Shown one piece after another: positions 37,801 to 50,506 of a DNA stretch of 64,000 nt. The stretch's first letter is position 1, and each line of letters begins with the position of its first letter. The notes under the pieces were generated by a model, which worked only from the letters and a program-made list of their open reading frames with translations, was not told the DNA's origin and made no database searches. Source of the DNA: Ficedula albicollis (taxonomy: Eukaryota; Chordata; Aves; Passeriformes; Muscicapidae). The position numbers were made by a program, and so were the translations under genes. The DNA is taken from positions 28,064,451 through 28,128,450 of the forward strand of contig NC_021678.1 in the NCBI RefSeq assembly GCF_000247815.1. The letters run 5' to 3'.

Positions 37801-39943
37801 CCTGTTTAGACAGACAGAGCTTATTTGGCATCTGCATTAAGCTGTTTGACAAAATGTTTCGAATGTAATTAGTTCACATCAAAGGTACACCACCTTCGGT
37901 GGCGGGTGAGATGGATGAGAACTAAAGATACTGAGATCAGCATGACCTGACTGAAGGCCTTGCAATTTAAAGTTTTACTATTTATTACTTTATCATGTTA
38001 AAAAAAAAAAATTGAAAGAAAAAAGGAGAACGCTAACACAGGATTGTTCTAATTTCTGTAATAATTTTAAAAGCTCTTTCAATGTCTCAAAAAGTTCTTC
38101 ACTAGTCATGCTTTTCTCATACCTCAAGAGAACATGGTGACCTCCAAGAAATACAATTTCTTAGTGAGGCAAAGCAGATGTGTGGAGATATGTTGTATTT
38201 GAAGCCTTATTTTATAGTACCTTTCTGAGAATATTTTCGTAACAATTATCCTTTCCCATATACCATTCTCAGTGATATTTTTGATCCGTATTTGTCCAAT
38301 TTACACATTAGAATTTTGGATTGTTGAGTCTGAAAAACCCAGCCTGAGATCTAAAATCTGAATTATTCCTCATCCTTGCATTAGTGCTATTAAACATTAG
38401 GGTGGCAAAGAGGGGAAGTAATAAAATGTGTGTGTTCAGATGCATTTGTTCCTTTATACTATCCCCACATTACCATTGTTACTTTAGCACCTTTGTGCAT
38501 ATTTTATATGTAATTCTACCTAATTCCATCTGTATCAATAATGGCAAAATAAGAAGTGTTTCCTACTCTGGCAGCCAGTAATCAACACTTGTGTTTAATA
38601 GTGTGGGAATTAGAGAGGGATTGCTTCCTGTCCTTGCTTTCTGCACTCGAGTGGCTGTGGTGGTGTCAGCAGGAGTGAAATGCCATGAATGTTGGGCTGA
38701 GATTTTCAAAATGACAAGTGTTGCTGGACACCTGACTTGGGAAGCTGGCTTGAAAAGACATGTTCAGCACTTTCTGAAGATAAACTGTATTTAATCACAG
38801 TTTAGGAATTACTGAGAATTAATAAAAGTGCCAGGCATCATCTGAAGTGCAAGAGCTCAGCTGGTGTTTGGTAACTCCTGACTTGCAATCATTCCAATTG
38901 TGTATATAAGCCCTTTGTTTTAAGGGTGGTACTTCAAAGTACTTATTATGGCCATCTTGGTATGAAGGTGCTCCACATAAGTTGCTAAGTAGACATTATA
39001 GGAAACCTGTGTGTGAAAGAGAGTTGTGTTGATTCTTTTTCTGGATCGTGCTGCTCTTTGAAAAGCATGATTCACAGAAGGTGGGAGAAGACTTCGCCAG
39101 AGCTCCGTGTAGCATTTGGCATTTTTCCTGAACAAGGAGTTGCTTTATGTGGTTTACTATGTATAATAAATGCTTAATTAGTATGATTTGAGGACCGATA
39201 AGTTAAATGGTTAGGAACAAGTGGTAGCAAAGTTCTATTTATGCTGTTCAAAAGAAAATAAAAGAGTATTTCTGGAGTGCTACTGAGTGGTACTCTTACC
39301 CTCATTGCTGTAAAATTAGCTCCTTTCTTAGCATGACTCCAACTATGTTGAACCTACCGTAGATCATTCATAGAAAGCAACAGCATTTTGGAAACATGCA
39401 GTATTTAAAATACAAAATACTTGTTGCATACAGTGATGATGGATGATTTGGTATCTTAGGCTCTTGGTTATCTAATCAGAGATAAAATGATTTGGTTTTC
39501 TAATGAGCTTGGAGAGGCTGGATTTTGAAACCTCTTCCTACCGGTTGGTTTTTTTTTTTTCTAAATTGTTGTTGTTGTTGTTTTTTGTGAAATAAGAACT
39601 TAAAAAACATGTGGGGATACATTTATGGCAATTTTATTAAAAAACAAAAAAAGAAAATGGAGTGGCACATTTAGGCTGGGAAAGAAGCTGTTTAAAACAT
39701 GTGAGAGACTCAGAAACTTTGAGTGGGAATGTGCCAACAAAAGTGGGATGGAGAAAATAACTGAGGGCTCACATAAGCCTTAGGCAGGTGTTGGTGTGGG
39801 CATGAACACTGACTGGCTCCATGTATGCTTATGGTTATACCTGCAAGATTAGAGGTGTATATGCATTTTTATACAAAGGATAATCCAACTAATACTGAAT
39901 TGAAGATTAACCCCATTTGGGTTTTGTCTTCTTTTCCTTTCAG
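34831..39943. other. Intronic sequence, no gene seen
   Basis: Single-copy intron. Around 36100-36260 there is another compact stretch with TTTAATTACCAG that could be conserved. A perfect small hairpin CCACC-TTC-GGTGG occurs near 37890. A short TTG-rich run (TTG)5 lies near 39568-39582. No coding exon was recognised. Confidence 0.5.
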
Positions 39944-40068
39944 AGCCTCTTTCCACATCCACACATGCACACACTCCTGTCTTTGAAATCTTTTCCCAAA
40001 CTCCTCCTGCATCATTTTCTGTAGAAACTGGGAGCATAAATAAATGTCTGTTTTAATCTCCTTAGCAG
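39944..40068 (+). other. Candidate cryptic or poison cassette exon
   Basis: A 125-base segment lies between a strong acceptor (TTTTGTCTTCTTTTCCTTTCAG ending at 39943, nearly all pyrimidine) and a near-consensus donor CAG/GTAAGTGAG at 40069. It is not coding. Read in the phase left by the exon at 2199-2300 it meets a TAG at 40022-40024, and the other frames also stop. Its length is not a multiple of three. If spliced in, it would truncate TCF7L2 before the HMG box and probably trigger nonsense-mediated decay. Strong paired sites do occur by chance in long introns, so use is unproven. Confidence 0.25.
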
Positions 40069-40660
40069 GTAAGTGAGAGAAACAATGGGAGGTTTTATAG
40101 CCAGCCCTTTGCCCCCGTGGGTAGGAAATGAGTCATTACCATGATGAAGAAAAAGGAGGGACTTGAGCCATGAATTCATGCTAATCTCCCGCTGTCAGTC
40201 TCTCTGGCATGGGCAGTGGCTCAGCATGCTGTTTGCAGACGGGGTACTGTGCCCTTGGTGGCCTGTCAGATGCCAAATTGTTCCTCTGCCTGTTCAAAGG
40301 TCTTTGGGTGGATAGGAGGGATGGGCTTCCTCCCCAGAGCCCGGAGCCCAGGGATGGCCCCGTTCCCCCTGTCCCTGTCCCCAGCCCATCAGCTGCTGCT
40401 CCAGGGTCACTTCTCACCTCGCTGGTCCTTCAGGTCCTGATGGCACCCACCCAAAACGTGCAAGCAGACACTGCTGCTGTCATCTGCTCTTTGGGAACAT
40501 CCTTCTTCAACCACCCTTCCCAACATCTGCTCTGTATTTTGCAGAAAAGATTAAAAAAAAGAGAAAGGGGGAAAAAAAAAAACAGGAAAGGGAGGTGTTT
40601 CAGAGTTTCCCTTCATATACCTTTACATGCATAAAAACAATTAAACAATATACACATACA

Positions 40661-40798
40661 TATACAGATGTGTGTACACGTTTCCCTTTCCCACTAGTGT
40701 TCCCCAGTCTGCCAGGTGAGGATTTGGCATATACAGATGTGTGTGCACGTTTCCCTTTCCCATTAGTGTTCCCCAGTCTGCCAGGTGAGGATTTGGAA
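40661..40798. repeat. 69-bp tandem duplication
   Basis: Copies at 40661-40729 and 40730-40798, each starting TATACAGATGTGTGT and containing GTTCCCCAGTCTGCCAGG. Only about three substitutions separate them, so it is fairly recent. Confidence 0.95.
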
Positions 40799-42988
40799 GG
40801 CAGCATTCCCACCCAGAGCGCCTCGGTGTTAAATCCTGGACAGCGTTTCTCTGCACATCAACCAAGCCCATAATTCTGCGAAGGAATTACCCTGGTGATT
40901 CACCAAGCTGTGTTCCTGTGAACGTTATGTCTATCTGGGCTTGAACACCTATGCAACAGCACCCATTAAGAGCTGATGATGCCTCTTATTTGTAAACTTC
41001 TGCTCCAAACTTGCCAAGCTTTGAAAGATCCGTGTCAAGTGCACGGGCAGACTGGAACATTGTGCTGCCATAAAAAAGTGCCTGGAGTTCATGGGATCTC
41101 AGCTCTTGCCTGCAGTCAGGGTAGAGGCCTGGAACAGCAGCAGTGCTCAAGGTCCCTCCTTGGGATTCCCAGAGCAGGAGAGCTAATGCCTTCTAACCCT
41201 CTCAGAAGTCTAAACATGACTTCTGCTGACAGGGAATGAGCATCCTGTAGCTTCAAGTATAGTCATCAACATTTTGTGTACGTTGACTAGAAGGGGCTGG
41301 TGTTGCCATAAATTAGCAAGATGATACATAAGAACTCCTGTCCTTGCCATCTGCAATGAAGCAGAATAAAATATTCAAAACTCGCAGTTCTGCTTGCAGC
41401 GCTGAGGCAAGTCACATGCAGTCAGCTGGTGTGTCTGCTGTTTATTTCCATGCAGAATAAAAAATAGTTTCTCAATTGTAACTTCTCCCCATTCTGGCTA
41501 CTAGGTCTAAGCACAAGTATGTCAGGCTTTTTCTGCAAATAGCAATCTCCTAGGATGTGAAACATTGTTAAATTATCTTAAATAATTCAATAGAATGTCA
41601 ATATTCCACAACTCCCTCTACTTAGAGTGACAGGTGTGTTCAAATTAGTAGCCCTGAAGAATAAAGAATATTCAGGACATGCTTTTATCTCAGGAAAGAC
41701 AGAACTCAGTGCAGCTGCATAAGTTTTTAAAGTAGCAGTGTGAACACCAGCCTGATGCCTGGATGACAAGTAATCCAAGCACAAATATTGTTGCTTTTGG
41801 TGTATACATTTTGTACCTAATTAACAATCAGTACTGTTCTCTGTATGTGAATTACATTCTGTATTTTACATACACATACAGGATATGCAACATAATGTGT
41901 GAGTGAGTGCTGCAAAATACTGTTTTATATTTCCACATTAATTCTATCAAAACCAAAAGGTTTTCTTAAGGCGGATCATGTGATGAATTCAGGCAGCTAG
42001 ACTTCTTGCTCAATGTATTTTCTCTGCGACAAGCTGGAGATCTGTTAATTGGTAAAAATAGCCCTGACACCAAGCTTGGAACTGCTGGGGAAGAAGTTGT
42101 TCCTTTTTCTTTATGATCACCATAATTCGAACAACAACTGCAGAAGTTATAGTGGGGTAAGATAACTCTCAATTTTCCTTTTCATTACTCTGACAAAACA
42201 AGGATTCCTTGCCGTAGTGTATTTTTATCTGTATTATGAAATCACATTTTTATGTGTCTGAAGAAACAGAGGTGAGGGCATCCAAGAATTCCTTTGGAGA
42301 ACTGTTGCTGATCGATGGTAGTTTCTTGATACTTTAAAACTGTCACTTAAATCTCCTGCTCATTTGTGTAACCCCCCTCCATTCAGGTGGCTGACATCCT
42401 TTTGATATTGGCAGGGATGAATTAATTTGGGCGCAGGAAGGAGGCAAGGCAGGGCTGCCCTTTGTTTAACCCAGTGGTGCCAGCTAGTCTGGGTCAGAAT
42501 CATGACTAAACTCCAGCTGAGACATTTCTGTGGCTGATCAAAATGTTAGGGCAACACCCAGAAAAATAGCCCAGGCTAGCTTGGCAATGCTGTTTTAAGA
42601 CTTAAAGTGCACATGCTCTTTTCATCTCAAACCTGTAACTTGCCTGCTCTGCAGTGGGGAGTCAGGCTGAAGGACCCTCCTCTTCCTCCTCAGCCTTGTA
42701 GAGCTTTCCTGCAAATATGCCAGTGCCTTTTAGTGTGGTGGGTGTGTTCACCCACAGTTCTTGGGAACGTGGCAGGGAAAGTAGCCCTGTGAGCAGGTGT
42801 AGTCCCTTCCTTCCTAGGAGATCCCATATGGGTGCCCATGCCTTTGTGGCCCGGGAGGAGTAAAGAGGCTGAGAGAGATGATCCTTCTCTGCTAAGCCTT
42901 GGTGACATCTGGGGTGCTGGGCCCAGTGCTGGGCTCCCTGGTACAAAGGAAACATGAACTTAATTAATTGAATTCACCAAACAGTCCT
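40799..42988. other. Intronic sequence, no gene seen
   Basis: Single-copy intron, A/T rich between 41330 and 42350, without recognisable repeats or exons. Confidence 0.5.
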
Positions 42989-43403
42989 AAAGATGATTAA
43001 AGGACTAGAGATCATTCATATAAGAGAAGGTTGTGAGAGCTGTGGCTGCTCAGCCTGGAGAAAGAGGGGCCAGAGGGATCTTGTCATTGTGTAGAAATAC
43101 TGGCAAAAGAGTAAAAACAAGGGAGCCAAGCCTTTCTTGATGATATCTGGGGACAGGACAGCAGGCAGTGGGCACAGACTGGAAATAGAATTTCAGTGTA
43201 AGAAGCAGTAGGCTCTTCTACTGTAAATGTGATCAAACACTGGAACAGGTTGCCCAGAGAGATTGTGGTATTTCCATCCTTGGAGGCAGCAAAACCTGGC
43301 TGGACAGCCCTGAGCATCCTGCTGTAGCAGCCCCTGCTCTGAGCAGGACAGCTGGACAGGACCAGAGTCCCTCCAGCCCCAGCTGCTGTGTGATGCTGTA
43401 ATC
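42989..43403 (+). mobile_element. CR1 LINE, truncated 3' end fragment
   Basis: The order of landmarks matches the CR1 3' end: GATGATTAAAGGACTAGAG, GGCTGCTCAGCCTGGAGAAA, CACTGGAACAGGTTGCCCAG, a short cysteine-poor tail, then CCAGAGTCCCTCCAGCCCCA and a decayed tail resembling the ATTCTGTG octamer (CTGTGTGATGCTGT). The copy is 5'-truncated and carries many substitutions and indels, so it is old and inactive. CR1 is the dominant LINE of birds and other sauropsids, and this is the main evidence for the host group. Subfamily not assigned. Confidence 0.88.
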
Positions 43404-46196
43404 CTTCGAGCTGTTTGAACATGTAATTGTTGACCTTGTGATGGTCAATACTAAGGCAACGGTCGTGTCTCCCTTCAAACTAGCAGTCCTAATTTGTTTA
43501 TGCTTCCAACCCACTATTATATTAAGCCACAGTACAACTGACCCCCTGAGAAGAGGTAACTGAAGCTTTTGTTGAGGAATGTACACTGGTTGGCTCCATG
43601 CCCCTGTATTCTGAGCTTAGAGGAAAAAAGGGGGCCACTAGTTTGTTTATCTTGACTTAATATCTTCCTGTATTTGGTTGACCTTAACTCCCAATTTTCT
43701 AATGAAGCTTGAAGACGCTCATGAGCTGAATTTATTAATGCTTTCCTTTGTTGTGAAATGATTTACTTTTGTTTAGCCCTTATCACTTGCCCTTTGGAGT
43801 TCATGTGTGTTCCCAAGGAGGAACAATGAATGGATGTTTCCTGCTCTAGGTGTGTACAAGGATTTCACCAAAATTTGAGTATGGAAGCAAATCTCTTAAC
43901 CCAGAGTATCCTCTCCTACCTAGCACAGGTATTCTTTGTGCATTTTGACAATTTTTGAGGAGTTCAGCCAGAATCCTGTATTTACTGGGTTAGCTGTGTG
44001 CTTCCTGCCTCATCAGCCCATGAATTGGTGGCAGTTCTCATTGCTCAAAGGAATTAGTGCTTGAGATCCTGTTTCAGATTTTTGAGATTCACTTTTTTCT
44101 TCCTTAATTGTTCAATCCTATTAATATTCAAAAATGAATCCAATTATTATTTGGCTTCATTCCTAATTGAGTTTTGACTCCTTGCAGTGCTGTTCTGAAA
44201 TGTAGTCATTCTTACAGCATGAAAGCAGGGAATGTCTTGTCATTTTGATGGACTGATTTTGATAAAACATGGCTTAAATCTATTCCTGCCACAGACGTAC
44301 TTTTCAACCTGGTAGTTTTTTTAATATTCTGACTTTGATTTCAGTGCTGCAGAATTCATACAGTGCAGAAATCTCTGGAGGATTTGGGGACTGGACTAGA
44401 TTATTTGCCAACCTAAGAGTTAGTTTGGAAAACTTCATGGGTGATGGGTGTTCCTTTATGAGGAATCTGAAGAAAGGACTCTTATGTGAGAGTACAGAGG
44501 ATTGCTGAACAACATGTAAGAGCCCCTCATAGTTTCTGGAGTAAGCTTCTGTTTTAATTAATGATATTGGAATTTCATCATGGATGTCCCCACTGTTACC
44601 AGTTTAACCTCCTAACCTGGGTGATGGTTTTAATGTGGCTTCATCTGCCTCCTTTCCTTATGTGTATGTGTATTCTGTGTATGTGAGCAGCTTGAGCCCA
44701 TAATCAAAATCAGTGGGAGAATACTAGGTGCAGGATTTGGGTGGGAGGTTTTTGCAGATGATGTGACAGTGGAGGTCGTTCTATGCATCACAGAGTAATT
44801 TCCTTTGGAAGAAACCTCTGGCCCAGCATCCCACACTCATGCCTATGCTTTTAAAAGTGCTAGCTTTCATTTAGGGAGGGGATTGCTGGCATGGAGCTGA
44901 CATGCTCAGACCCACTCCTGGCTTTAGCAAGGGTGAACCCGCTGAGATGCTCACACAGTAATTTCTTAAGGGCCACCTCTAGTTGCTTGTGAGAGTGAGG
45001 CTGTCCCAACAGGAACTACGAGGACGAAGCTCATTTCACGCTGGCTTCTCAAGGGCTTTCAGGAGGTGGTGACTTTGTAAGCATGGCTGATAAACAAACT
45101 TGGCTTTTGTAAAAATAGACTGATGGTCTGGCAGGAATTCCAGCCTGTCCAAATGGGTCTGCTCCTGCCAAGCAGCGTGGCTGCTGCTGCGTGAAAAGGG
45201 TGTGCCCCACTCCCTCTCAGCCTTCACATTGCCCTGCTTCTTCCCAATCTGATGGTAAATACCTCTCTGCACATAGCATTAAGGTTGGTAAATCAGTTGT
45301 GCAAATACTGCCAAGTAAGTAAATACAGTAGAAAATGGAACATTCACTCCTTTTGTTTAGTTATCAATACAGATTTAAAGGCAAGTCACTTTAAGTAATT
45401 GTGTTTAGGTCATTAAACATGGTTTAATAATGACAATAGTAGGGTGTATCCTGAGACAGGAGGTAAAGCAGTACACCTCTAATAGCCTAAGAGTGGGTTA
45501 TTTCTGGTAACAAACCTATCTGTTGGGATTAGTTCAGAGGAGGGCAGTTTGATGAACACCCACTTTTAGACAAATCCCAAATGTTCCTCTTGCCCTGCTA
45601 CGCGTAAGTTGAGCCCATGTAAAATGTAAAGTTCTTTTCAGCACTATCTCTGTTTACCAAGTTAAACACTGAATAAAATCTCTCTTGACATAAAGACCAT
45701 GGGTTATGTGCAATGTATGACTAGAAAAAAAGAAGATTCCTGCACCATAGGGTATAAAGTTCATACCCATATTATATGGTGTTTTTTCCAGTCTAAGCCA
45801 GCAGTGAGTATTCCTCATTCTGCATGTTGGATCAAGAGTACTGTTGGATGAAATAAAGTGTTCAAAATTATAGTGGTAAGCAAGTGAATCTTTTAAGGCT
45901 AATTAAAAAAAAATACGGCTGTTTTCTAAACTTCTCAGGGATTTTTAATCTTCGAAACCAGTCTCCACAGAGATGGATTAGTGAGGAGAGAACAGATGAA
46001 GCAATCAAAGGTGCCAGATAAATGCAATTTATCATGTTTCCACAATTTATCGCCTAATTATCCGCCTCATTGTGTGTGTATATGCGTCTATACGTGTATA
46101 TATAATGTGTGTGAGTATTAAATGTGTTTATGGAATGATACTGCTCCTGGATTTTCCACAGCATGTTCTATAAACTGCTGGGGGTGGCATGCTTGC
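43404..46196. other. Intronic sequence, no gene seen
   Basis: Single-copy intron. An imperfect GT/AT-rich patch lies at 46070-46120. Small frames at 44630-44836 and 45036-45272 show no protein character. Confidence 0.5.
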
Positions 46197-46550
<354 letters not shown>

Positions 46551-47211
46551 AGTGCAGTATGTGAAATCTCAGCAGACATAGCTAAACCAGAGCACATTGC
46601 TGACATACCAGCTATTTCATAGACGACATGACTTATATGGAATTAACAGATCCAGTCCAAGTCTCTGAAACTCATACAATGGAATCTCATAAACCTGATA
46701 AAATGTGTGATTCTTTAAAATCATGAAATAGATTTAAAATGCAGCCCATAATTTCCAGAGCATGAATATTTGTGTGATGGCAATTCTTTCCTGTCACGTT
46801 ATTATTGCTGGTTTTGTTGCTGAGCAGGTTAAGACTATAATCCACCACCTCAGCTGTGTGGCTTTCCTGGTTGAGATGGCTCTTCATAAGACAGGATACA
46901 AAGTTCAGCACTTACTGGGCCCACTCCTAATCCTTTAGTCATACAATGACTTTTCCATTTTTCAGGTCCAATAATACAACTATGACCTCACTTCTACATA
47001 GCACTTCAACACCTTTTTTTTTCCATGTCGGACTGTGGTTTGCATGTTTCAAGAGGAGCTTTTATGAATTTGTGAATCTTTGCAGGCAAATAACTTACTA
47101 AAGCTCTGTTTCTGTTAAGAAGCACCATATGAACCTAAGGTTTTTTTCTTTCCTCCTGTTTATCCTGCTCTTGTGTGTATGCTATACAGGCCTCACATAC
47201 CTTCAGGCATG

Positions 47212-47371
47212 CTGTCATTTCTACCCAAGGCCTATTTAAAACTTTATGTTTGGCAGAGGGGTAGAGGCAAAGTTGTTTCCACATGGAAACATTGTCATTT
47301 CTACCCAAGGTCTATTTAAAACTTTATGTTTGGCAGGGTGGTAGAGGCAAAGTTGTTTCCACATGGAAACA
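47212..47371. repeat. 80-bp tandem duplication
   Basis: Copies at about 47212-47291 and 47292-47371, both containing GTCATTTCTACCCAAGG and GTTGTTTCCACATGGAAAC, offset 80. They differ at only a few positions. Confidence 0.94.
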
Positions 47372-49591
47372 ATCTCTCCTGTCTTGCTTTTAACCCATCC
47401 AGGTCTCTCAGGGAGCAGTCAGGTGAGATTGGAGGAGTGCACCTCATGGTGCCTGCCAATAGCTCAGTGAGGATGGGACTTAGGTGCCCGTCTTGGGGGG
47501 ACCTGGGTGCACCCCAGCTGTGGTGGGCAGTGGCATAACCCAAGGAGAGGAGATGCATCATACCTGGCTCTTTGGAATGAGTATCAGAGCTGTGTTATCT
47601 CAAAGGGGTGAGAAGCTCTTGCAAATAGGGGTACGTGCTTGTGTTGTACTAAAACAGAAGGCGTTATTGAATCCAGCACTAATTTCACTTTTCCAGTGAA
47701 GGACAACATGGGAATGTTTAGTTCACGCCAGACTTACTTTTCTTTTGCAAAATACAAGTTCTGATTTATTGTTTTATTTCATTTTAATCCCTAAAAACAT
47801 TCTTCGTAAGAGGAGAGCGAAGGAGGGATGAGACAGGGTGTCAGTGGCGTCTCAGCCTCTTCATCCTGCCCTCCAGTCTCCAGCCACCTTCTGCCTGACA
47901 GGCTCTTCACTCAGCCCCTCGGGTCCAGGCTCTGGTGTCAGGCTTTCACCTCTCAAGAAAACAAAGTTTGCAGGGAGATAATACTGGATTTAACATGATC
48001 TACAGGATTGGGGTCAAGGGTGATGACGAGGGCCTTCAATCAGTCGGCGCTTGTTGGAGCGTGTCATCGCTGCCGGTGCCTTTCAGATCAGGCTTCTGCT
48101 TACAACGAGCTGCAGTGACAGGTGAGAAACCTGCTCCTCACAGCTGGCAGGAAAAAGCTCCTGGCTACTCGTGGCCAGGGAAGGACAAGCATGGCTTGGA
48201 AATAGAAGAAAGTTGGCTGCTGGCTGGGAGAAGGAGAGCAGATGTTTTGATTTCCTTCTTGCCAGCGAACACAACGCTGTTTGTGGATGTGGCTGGGGTG
48301 ACCCCCCTGGTTCTTTTTGGAGATGTATTTCCAGCTTAGAAAGAGATGAGAAAACCAACAGTGGTGACAGTGAGCAGCAGCACAGCCGGACTGCATGGTG
48401 CAACGAGTCCAGAGCCTGGCCCAGCCCGTGGGTGGGATGTTGGTGCAGATGTCCCTGGCCAGCACGTGGGTGCCATGGTGCACGTGGCTGTGCTTAAATA
48501 GCAACATGTCCCCAGGGCTTGTGGAAACCCCAGGGCCACCCTGGAGACAGCCAGATAGGAAATAACAGCAATAAAAGGACTTTTCTGCCTTGTGTAGGTT
48601 AAGACTTGTTGCTGCCCAGAGCAGGGAATATGAGCCCTGGGTAAGAAGGTTTGGTTTGGGTTAGGGAGAGGGGGGATTTAGGTTACAATGGCAGAAGATG
48701 AAAACCCAGTAGGTGCCCCATCCCCAGAGCAGAGTGACTGAGCAACACTGTCACAGTGGGCTGGCCATGCCTGAGTGAGCGTGGTACCTAAAAACTTCTT
48801 CAGTCTGCTCTGCTTGGGAAGGTAATGACAGTTTCCAGCAGGTAAATTCCTCTGTAATCTAATTCCTATCTTTGTAATAACTGGAGACCTGCAACTTCAG
48901 CTGAGCAAGAAATTTAGATAATTGATCCCAGTGTATATGCCGAGGAAAGGGAAGAAAAGCAGAGGTGAATAAAGGAGAATAAAGAAAACAGCAGCTGATT
49001 TAATGTTGTTTCTGATTTCTGTGTTGTAAGAGGAAAGCAAGTTTCCATCTGGAAATGGAAATGTTGCAAGCTAGAAAGGATTGTCTTGAGTATTAAAGCA
49101 GCAGACTGCAAATCAAGGAGGTTGTTGCCCTTTTTGACTTCGGGTGTGGCACTTAACCTTATACTTTCAGTAATAGAAGTGGTTGGTCCCCATGCAGCTG
49201 TGGTGCAAAAGCAGCCTTCTGTTATCTAAAAATACAAGTGGAAGACCCCTACAGATTATTCTTAATCGTACAACCACCAAATTCTATGTAACAGCCTGTT
49301 GCAGGTCCACTCTCAGAGCTAGATTTGGTCAAGTGTTAAATCCAGTACAAAAGAAATTAGTCAGCTGCAAGGAGGACACTGTGAGTTGTGTGAAGAAAAC
49401 TTGGGTTTGCACAAGGAAGCTTTTTTGACCTTTTTTTAGCTGGGTGGTAAAGTCAAAGGGAAAAATAATAAATCTCTTGGTTTGTTTGTGTGTCACTAAG
49501 TGACTCCAGTGATTTTCCATGCTGCATTAGTAGGTCAGCAATGGCCAAGGAGCAGCCAGCCCTCTCTCTGCCCCTGGTGTCACCATAACAC
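47372..49591. other. Intronic sequence, no gene seen
   Basis: Single-copy, somewhat G/C-richer intron (47800-48560). Overlapping frames on both strands at 47935-48507 reflect that composition and have no recognisable domain. Confidence 0.5.
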
Positions 49592-50506
49592 CATCCTGCT
49601 CTCACTGGAAGCTTTTCCATCCTGCTTCTCACTGGAAGCTTTTCCATCCTGCTCCTCACTGGAAGCTTTTCCATCCTGCTCCTCACTGGAAGCTTTTCCA
49701 TTCTGCTCTGCACTGGAAGCTTTTCCATCCAGCTCCTCACTGGAAGTTTTTCCATCCTGCTCTGCACTGGCAGCTTTTCTGTCCTGCTCTGCACTGGCAG
49801 CTTTTCCATCCTGCTCCTCACTGGAAGCTTTTCCATTCTGCTCTGCACTGGAAGCTTTTCCATCCAGCTCCTCACTGGAAGCTTTTCCATCCTGCTCCTC
49901 ACTGGAAGCTTTTCCATCCTGCTCCTCACTGGAAGCTTTTCCATCCTGCTCTGCACTGGAAGCCTTTCCATCCTGCTCCTCACTGGAAGCTTTTCCATCC
50001 TGCTCTGCACTGGAAGCTTTTCCATCCTGCTCTGCACTGGAAGCTTTTCCATCCTGCTCTGCACTGGAAGCTTTTCCATCCTGCTCTGCACTGGAAGCTT
50101 TTCCATCCTGCTCTGCACTGGAAGCTTTTCCATCCTGCTCTGCACTGGAAGCTTTTCCATCCTGCTCTGCACTGGAAGCTTTTCCATCCTGCTCTGCACT
50201 GGAAGCTTTTCCATCCTGCTCTGCACTGGAAGCTTTTCCATCCTGCTGTGCACTGGAAGCCTTTCCATCCTTCTCCTCACTGGAAGCTTTTCCATCCTGC
50301 TCCTCACTGGAAGCTTTTCCATCCTGCTCTGCACTGGAAGCTTTTCAGTCCTGCTCCTCACTGGAAGCTTTTCCATCCTGCTCTGCACTGGAAGCTTTTC
50401 AGTCCTGCTCCTCACTGGAAGCTTTTCCATCCTGCTCCTCACTGGAAGCTTTTCCATCCTGCTCTGCACTGGAAATTTTTCCATCCTGCTCCTCACTGGA
50501 AGCTGT
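49592..50506. repeat. 27-bp minisatellite, about 34 units
   Basis: The unit CTGGAAGCTTTTCCATCCTG + CTCTGCA (or CTCCTCA) is repeated in strict 27-base register from 49602 to 50493 (33 intervals). Almost every unit carries a HindIII site (AAGCTT). Two unit types alternate irregularly at the ends, while about ten consecutive CTCTGCA-type units (one reading CTGTGCA) form a homogenised centre (about 49990-50250). Since 27 is a multiple of three and the unit lacks stops in some frames, both strands stay open (408 residues +, 347 residues -). The peptides (period LEAFPSCSA or MEKLPVQSR) end at chance sites and have no splice or start context, so I do not call a gene. Confidence 0.95.
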
